Shown here piece by piece: positions 7,427 through 10,055 of a DNA stretch of 10,055 nt (its first letter is position 1; each line of letters begins with the position of its first letter). The translations under genes were made by a program, and so were the position numbers. The stretch is taken from contig JAGCML010000139.1 in assembly GCA_017646485.1 (NCBI GenBank), positions 1-10,055 of the forward strand. Reading direction: 5' to 3'. The notes below the pieces were generated by a model. That model had not been told where the DNA came from, ran no database searches, and saw only the letters and a list, made by a program, of their open reading frames with translations. This DNA comes from Kiritimatiellia bacterium (GTDB lineage: Bacteria > Verrucomicrobiota > Kiritimatiellia > RFP12 > DVOR01).

Positions 7427-7605
7427 ACTGCATGTGGATTTTAACACTAAGAACACGAGGAGATGCGTCGAGCTTTTCGTAACACTAGGCTTCGCCCGAG
7501 CCCTACCGGGCAGTTGCGAGTTGCGGGTTGCGAGTGGCAAGTTAAAAATTCGTAATTCGTACCTCATCATTCATCATTGAATTAAGCCAACGCATCTGCG
7601 ATGTG
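7427..7605. repeat. Direct repeat copy A, interrupted by a heptamer insertion
   Basis: Bases 7427-7497 are identical over 71 bp to 7681-7751. After that the copy is broken by 86 bases (7498-7583), and then the 22-bp segment AAGCCAACGCATCTGCGATG plus TG at 7584-7605 matches copy B again (7757-7778). Upstream it has a related palindromic start (CTGCGCCGCAG at 7401-7411) and a tandem duplication of GGACTGCATGTG. The insertion replaces five bases of copy B and destroys the tip of its hairpin. No coding frame is involved. Confidence 0.85.
7513..7582. repeat. Ten in-register degenerate heptamers
   Basis: Read in sevens the tract is GTTGCGA, GTTGCGG, GTTGCGA, GTGGCAA, GTTAAAA, ATTCGTA, ATTCGTA, CCTCATC, ATTCATC, ATTGAAT. 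The T at position two holds in most units and the period of seven never slips, even as the motif changes from the GTTGCGA type to the ATTC type. It makes up most of the insertion that splits repeat copy A. It is similar in style to the heptameric short tandem repeats described in cyanobacterial intergenic DNA, but I cannot show any relationship. Confidence 0.8.
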
Positions 7606-7680
7606 GTGTAAGCACTGCCAGCGTAGAGGGAGAAACCACAAAACACGCAAAATACTCAAAAAGGGTGCCTGCGGCGCAGA

Positions 7681-7778
7681 ACTGCATGTGGATTTTAACA
7701 CTAAGAACACGAGGAGATGCGTCGAGCTTTTCGTAACACTAGGCTTCGCCCACGAAAAGCCAACGCATCTGCGATGTG
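7681..7778. repeat. Direct repeat copy B, intact with inverted arms
   Basis: This carries the 71-bp segment shared with copy A (7681-7751) plus the shared 22-bp tail at 7757-7778. Its right half forms a hairpin: GATGCGT at 7716-7722 pairs with ACGCATC at 7763-7769, and CTTTTCGT at 7727-7734 pairs with ACGAAAAG at 7752-7759, with a small internal loop between. The palindromic start CTGCGGCGCAG at 7669-7679 precedes it. It looks like the unbroken form of a small non-coding repeat family. Confidence 0.85.
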
Positions 7779-7811
7779 TGCAAAGGACTGCCAGGGAATT
7801 TTACGCAAGGA

Positions 7812-7900
7812 CGCAAATCTTACAAATCCGCTCAACTCGGACGCAATGAAAAACCTTGCTTCGCAAGTTTTTTCCCGAGTATGACGGATTTGCGCTTGCG
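7812..7900. repeat. Large imperfect palindrome with terminator-like core
   Basis: Nested complementary arms occur in order: CGCAA (7812-7816) with TTGCG (7896-7900); CAAATCCG (7823-7830) with CGGATTTG (7885-7892); CTCGG (7836-7840) with CCGAG (7875-7879); and AAAAA-C-CTTGC (7849-7859) with GCAAG-T-TTTTT (7863-7873) around a TTC loop. As RNA it would fold into one long stem with internal loops. The innermost part, a stem followed by T's on either strand, could serve as a bidirectional terminator. It may also be a degenerate miniature inverted-repeat element. Confidence 0.6.
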
Positions 7901-7951
7901 ATAAATCGATGAATATTTCCACGAGTCGTACAATCTTACTCGCTGCTACCC

Positions 7952-8059
7952 ACTCCGAACTTTGAACTCCAGTGAGCAAAGCGAACGAAACTCCGAACTT
8001 GCGGCTATGCCGCTCATTCATCATTCGTCATTGGGGTCATTCATCATTCGTAATTCAAG
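7952..8059. repeat. Further heptamer-type tracts
   Basis: ACTCCGAACTT occurs at 7952-7962 and again at 7990-8000; on the minus strand the first copy reads as heptamers of the GTTCAAA/GTTCGGA kind. At 8016-8059 lie ATTCATC, ATTCGTC, ATTGGGG, a two-base slip, then ATTCATC, ATTCGTA, ATTCAAG, matching the second half of the array at 7513-7582. A short hairpin GCGGC-TAT-GCCGC sits between them at 8001-8013. Nothing coding is seen. Confidence 0.65.
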
Positions 8060-8139
8060 TTGGGCTTTGCCTTCAACCGCTAACCTTCCCCTTTTAAAGC
8101 CAAAACTTTGAAAACTTTAGAAAAATAAATATCCAGACC

Positions 8140-8168
8140 TTGAAGATTAATCAAAGAAGAGGTAAACT
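8140..8168 (+). promoter_or_regulatory. Likely promoter of the CoiA-like nuclease gene
   Basis: TTGAAG at 8140-8145 and TAAACT at 8163-8168 are separated by exactly 17 bases; each matches four of six consensus positions for a housekeeping sigma factor. A start near 8175 would leave a leader of about 37 bases, ending in the strong AAGGAG ribosome site at 8197-8202. Confidence 0.4.
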
Positions 8169-8211
8169 TTTAAACATCGTTGTGATTGTTAAAATGAAGG
8201 AGTAACTAGAG

Positions 8212-9783
8212 ATGGAAATGTTAGATGTGAGTGTAAAAGAGGCGAATCAAGAACGTTTTGAGCAAGGGAAGTGTACATGGCGTTACGCATTAGTGGATGG
8301 CAGTAGGATTGACATTCTTGATGCATCAAGAGGAATGCATGGTGTTTGTCCAGTTTGTGGCGATGAACTTATTGCAAAAAAAGGTTCTGTAAACAAATGG
8401 CATTGGGCACATAAAAATAAAGAGGTGTGTGATGCGTGGTACGAACCAAAAGGGGTTTGGCACCGGTGGTGGCAAAATCAATTTGATAAAACGTGGCAAG
8501 AAGTTGTTATTACTAAGCCTGCCCCCAATGACCCAACCCAGGAAATAAAACATATTGCAGATATTTGTATGCCTAATGGATGGGTAATAGAGTGTCAATA
8601 TTCTGCGATGAATCGGGAAACGATAAAGGCTCGTGAGGACTTTTATCAAAAAATGATTTGGATTGTTTGCGGAACGCGATGCACAAGAGATGTAGAAAAA
8701 GGGAAACCATTATTTGAGTTAACATTTAAAGAATCTATACATGGGATTTCTTACACAATATTAGCGGATGGTGATGCTTTTAGTAAGCCGTGGAGAACGG
8801 CTAAAAAGCCTATCTTTTTTGATTTTTATGGCACATTTGATGACCCTGTTGAGGGGGAGAAATTATTATGTTTATTGCCTGAAATTGATGGGATTAAGGG
8901 GCGAGTAATCATAAGCGTTTCTCAAATGGAGTTAATAACAGCGATTCAGCAAAACAATTTAGAGAGTGTTCTTGGTAAATTGAGAAATTTACTTAAGACC
9001 TTGAGAGGTCAAGCGATACAAGCAAAGAAAGATGAAGAACTTCGGGAAGCTGAACGCCAACGGAAAGAAAAAGAAAAACTAGAAAAGCACAAAGAAGAAG
9101 AGTGGAAAAAAGAACTTGCCAATCCAATAAAATTTATAATCTCACTTGGGTGGGTTCGTGCATATGTTCTATTGAAAGGAGAAGGTGCAGACAAAATTAT
9201 TAAAGATTGGGCCTGGGATGGTGCAGATGATAGTGGGGAAGTCGCGATTCACTTCAGAAATAACTATACGAAAGAGGACTACGAACGAGAAATAAGATGG
9301 ATGCAACAGGAAGTAAAAGAGCTCTCCTATGACAGAGGTCTAACTTTTTGGCTTTTGAAAAAGTTTGCGGGATGCATTGTTGGAAAATGTTCATACACAA
9401 GAAACCATAATGGAACATTTTTAAGAAGGTTTGAGTTTCTTCAAACATACGATTTTGGAAATCGAATTATTCCATGTGTACCAGACAAGCAAAAAATTTG
9501 GGCTTTAGAAGAACCTTATTTCACAATGGTAAATGACCGAAAATTTGAATCACCCACGATTCCTCCTTGTCCAAAATGTGGAGCGCCATTAAAACGTCGA
9601 AAGAATTTAAAAGATGGAAGATTTTTTTGGGGGTGTAGTAAGTACCCAAATTGTGATTATACTTGTTCATTTGGCGCAAATGGACGCTGGACGATGGTTC
9701 AAGAGGGCTTTAGTGAATTTGACAGATTTACAAGCTGGTGGTGTCGCAAAAAAAAGCCTTTTTATAATCCAGGACTCTATTGA
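8212..9783 (+). CDS. CoiA-like nuclease with C-terminal topoisomerase-type zinc ribbon
   Basis: The 523-residue protein combines recognisable parts. Residues 46-73 form a CoiA-type zinc-binding motif: CPVC at 46-49, HWAH at 64-67 and Cys73. Next comes WHRWW at 83-87, then a PD-(D/E)XK-like nuclease core with Asp117 in HIADI, Glu127 and Gln129 in ECQYS, and Arg141 leading to Tyr145, followed by MIWIV. This order matches the CoiA family (PF06054-like), whose founding member aids recombination during competence. Residues about 265-302 are a charged helix, probably coiled coil. Residues about 303-445 are unassigned. Residues 453-481 (CPKC...C.....C) match the C-terminal zinc ribbon of type IA topoisomerases. 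No signal peptide or membrane segment is seen, so a cytoplasmic DNA-binding nuclease is inferred. AAGGAG lies nine bases before the ATG, a strong site; Met3 is an alternative start. The gene is clearly more A/T-rich than the block to its left and stands alone on the plus strand, which suggests horizontal transfer. Its role (competence, restriction or phage defence) is unknown. Confidence 0.85.
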   Translation: MEMLDVSVKEANQERFEQGKCTWRYALVDGSRIDILDASRGMHGVCPVCGDELIAKKGSVNKWHWAHKNKEVCDAWYEPKGVWHRWWQNQFDKTWQEVVITKPAPNDPTQEIKHIADICMPNGWVIECQYSAMNRETIKAREDFYQKMIWIVCGTRCTRDVEKGKPLFELTFKESIHGISYTILADGDAFSKPWRTAKKPIFFDFYGTFDDPVEGEKLLCLLPEIDGIKGRVIISVSQMELITAIQQNNLESVLGKLRNLLKTLRGQAIQAKKDEELREAERQRKEKEKLEKHKEEEWKKELANPIKFIISLGWVRAYVLLKGEGADKIIKDWAWDGADDSGEVAIHFRNNYTKEDYEREIRWMQQEVKELSYDRGLTFWLLKKFAGCIVGKCSYTRNHNGTFLRRFEFLQTYDFGNRIIPCVPDKQKIWALEEPYFTMVNDRKFESPTIPPCPKCGAPLKRRKNLKDGRFFWGCSKYPNCDYTCSFGANGRWTMVQEGFSEFDRFTSWWCRKKKPFYNPGLY

Positions 9784-9820
9784 ACCGTATTTTCCGCTTT
9801 TATTGGATTCTTATTTTCGG

Positions 9821-9838
9821 TATACTAACGTAGTTAGT
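9821..9838 (+). promoter_or_regulatory. Possible -10 box overlapped by an inverted repeat
   Basis: TATACT at 9821-9826 matches the -10 consensus at five of six positions, but no good -35 is present. It is overlapped by the perfect inverted repeat ACTAAC-GTA-GTTAGT (9824-9838), which could be an operator or an RNA hairpin. If active it would start an RNA near 9833. Confidence 0.3.
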
Positions 9839-10015
9839 TAAAACTCTCATATGCCACCCGCTGAAACGTAGGAAATTTCAAAACCGCTGGCATCGAGGGT
9901 CGACCCCTTTTTGTGTTTTTCACTTTGGGGCCGTCCTTGGTGTGTATCTTCGGGCTTCCTACGGCCTCAGCGAACGCATTCAAGGCGCGCCCCGTTTATT
10001 CGGAGCGCGCTTTTT
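9833..10015 (+). ncRNA. Candidate structured small RNA or long structured 3' UTR
   Basis: This stretch has no credible reading frame but strong ordered folding potential ending in an intrinsic terminator. Hairpin 1 is nested: ATGCCA (9851-9856) pairs with TGGCAT (9888-9893), and inside it TGAAA (9862-9866) pairs with TTTCA (9876-9880). The 10-bp palindrome GGGTCGACCC follows at 9897-9906, then a T-run. Hairpin 3 pairs TGGGGCCGT (9926-9934) with ACGGCCTCA (9961-9969), with one G-U pair. The terminator ends at 10015. The segment is more G/C-rich than the genes on either side. I checked for tmRNA, SRP RNA, RNase P and tRNA hallmarks and saw none. It could instead be the 3' end of the nuclease mRNA. 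The 5' end is a guess from the weak -10 box. Confidence 0.35.
9982..10015 (+). terminator. Intrinsic terminator
   Basis: GCGCGC (9985-9990) pairs with GCGCGC (10005-10010) and CCG (9992-9994) with CGG (10001-10003), around a TTTATT loop with one C/A mismatch, and a run of five T's follows (10011-10015). Flanking AAG and CTT-type bases extend the stem slightly. It ends plus-strand transcription from the nuclease gene or from the candidate small RNA, 13 bases before the next possible start codon. Confidence 0.75.
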
Positions 10016-10028
10016 GCGTTGAGTATTG

Positions 10029-10055
10029 ATGGCTGGAAAAAAAGATAAAATATTA
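10029..10055 (+). CDS. Possible start of a further gene, cut by the window edge
   Basis: An ATG at 10029 opens a frame reading MAGKKDKIL to the last base. The composition is A/T-rich like the nuclease gene, and it lies just after a terminator, which is where a new gene often begins. There is no clear ribosome site. Nine residues are too few to name a product. Confidence 0.35.

Noticed and set aside
7701..8024. Minus-strand 107-residue open frame
   Set aside because: It runs through the direct repeat, the large palindrome and heptamer tracts, so it is most likely a by-product of repeats.
7122..8090. An insertion sequence
   Set aside because: No transposase or fragment of one could be recognised in any frame; only non-coding repeats are seen.
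9614..9841. Plus-strand 75-residue open frame at the end of the nuclease gene
   Set aside because: It overlaps the conserved zinc ribbon coding region in another frame and has no ribosome site or domain.
9784..10028. A known RNA gene (tmRNA, SRP RNA, RNase P RNA, tRNA, 6S RNA)
   Set aside because: None of their signature sequences were seen on either strand, and the ends do not form the long closing stem expected of 6S RNA.

Overview
The window looks like a bacterial chromosome with a conserved housekeeping block on the left (1-6729, all on the minus strand), a repeat-rich stretch without genes in the middle (about 6763-8211), and an A/T-rich accessory region on the right (about 8090-10055, plus strand). 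Base composition changes at the boundary. Row 6001-6060 in the left block has 36 G/C of 60, and row 3001-3060 has 28 of 60. Row 8701-8760 in the accessory gene has 17 of 60. The lineage cannot be fixed from this sequence. The style of the AddA-like helicase and the repeat-laden intergenic DNA are compatible with a PVC-type (Verrucomicrobiota-like) bacterium, but that is a weak impression.

The left block, read in its direction of transcription, holds four genes. They are der (double-GTPase ribosome assembly factor, from an extended -10 promoter), an AddA/RecB-type helicase with a C-terminal nuclease domain, an RluA-family pseudouridine synthase whose ATG overlaps the helicase stop codon, and a DEAD-box RNA helicase that runs off the left edge. 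Three of the four (der, the pseudouridine synthase and the DEAD-box protein) are RNA or ribosome maturation genes. A strong hairpin lies between der and the helicase and may end or attenuate transcription.

The middle region has no credible gene. It is built from several repeat classes. There are five copies of a palindrome centred on GGTACC, spaced exactly 23 bp apart and flanked by related hairpins. A 71-bp perfect direct repeat has one copy carrying an 86-bp insertion made of ten in-register heptamers. There are further heptamer tracts, and one large imperfect palindrome at 7812-7900.

The accessory region encodes a CoiA-type nuclease (zinc-binding motif, PD-(D/E)XK-like core, charged helix, extra domain) ending in a topoisomerase-type four-cysteine zinc ribbon. 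It is followed by about 245 bp of hairpin-rich, more G/C-rich sequence with a -10-like box overlapped by an inverted repeat, a nested hairpin, a second hairpin and a clear intrinsic terminator. This could be a separate small RNA gene or a long structured 3' UTR. A further A/T-rich coding sequence appears to start at 10029. The nuclease, the structured RNA candidate and the unseen downstream gene form the best candidate here for an undescribed accessory (possibly defence or DNA-processing) system; that role is inference.
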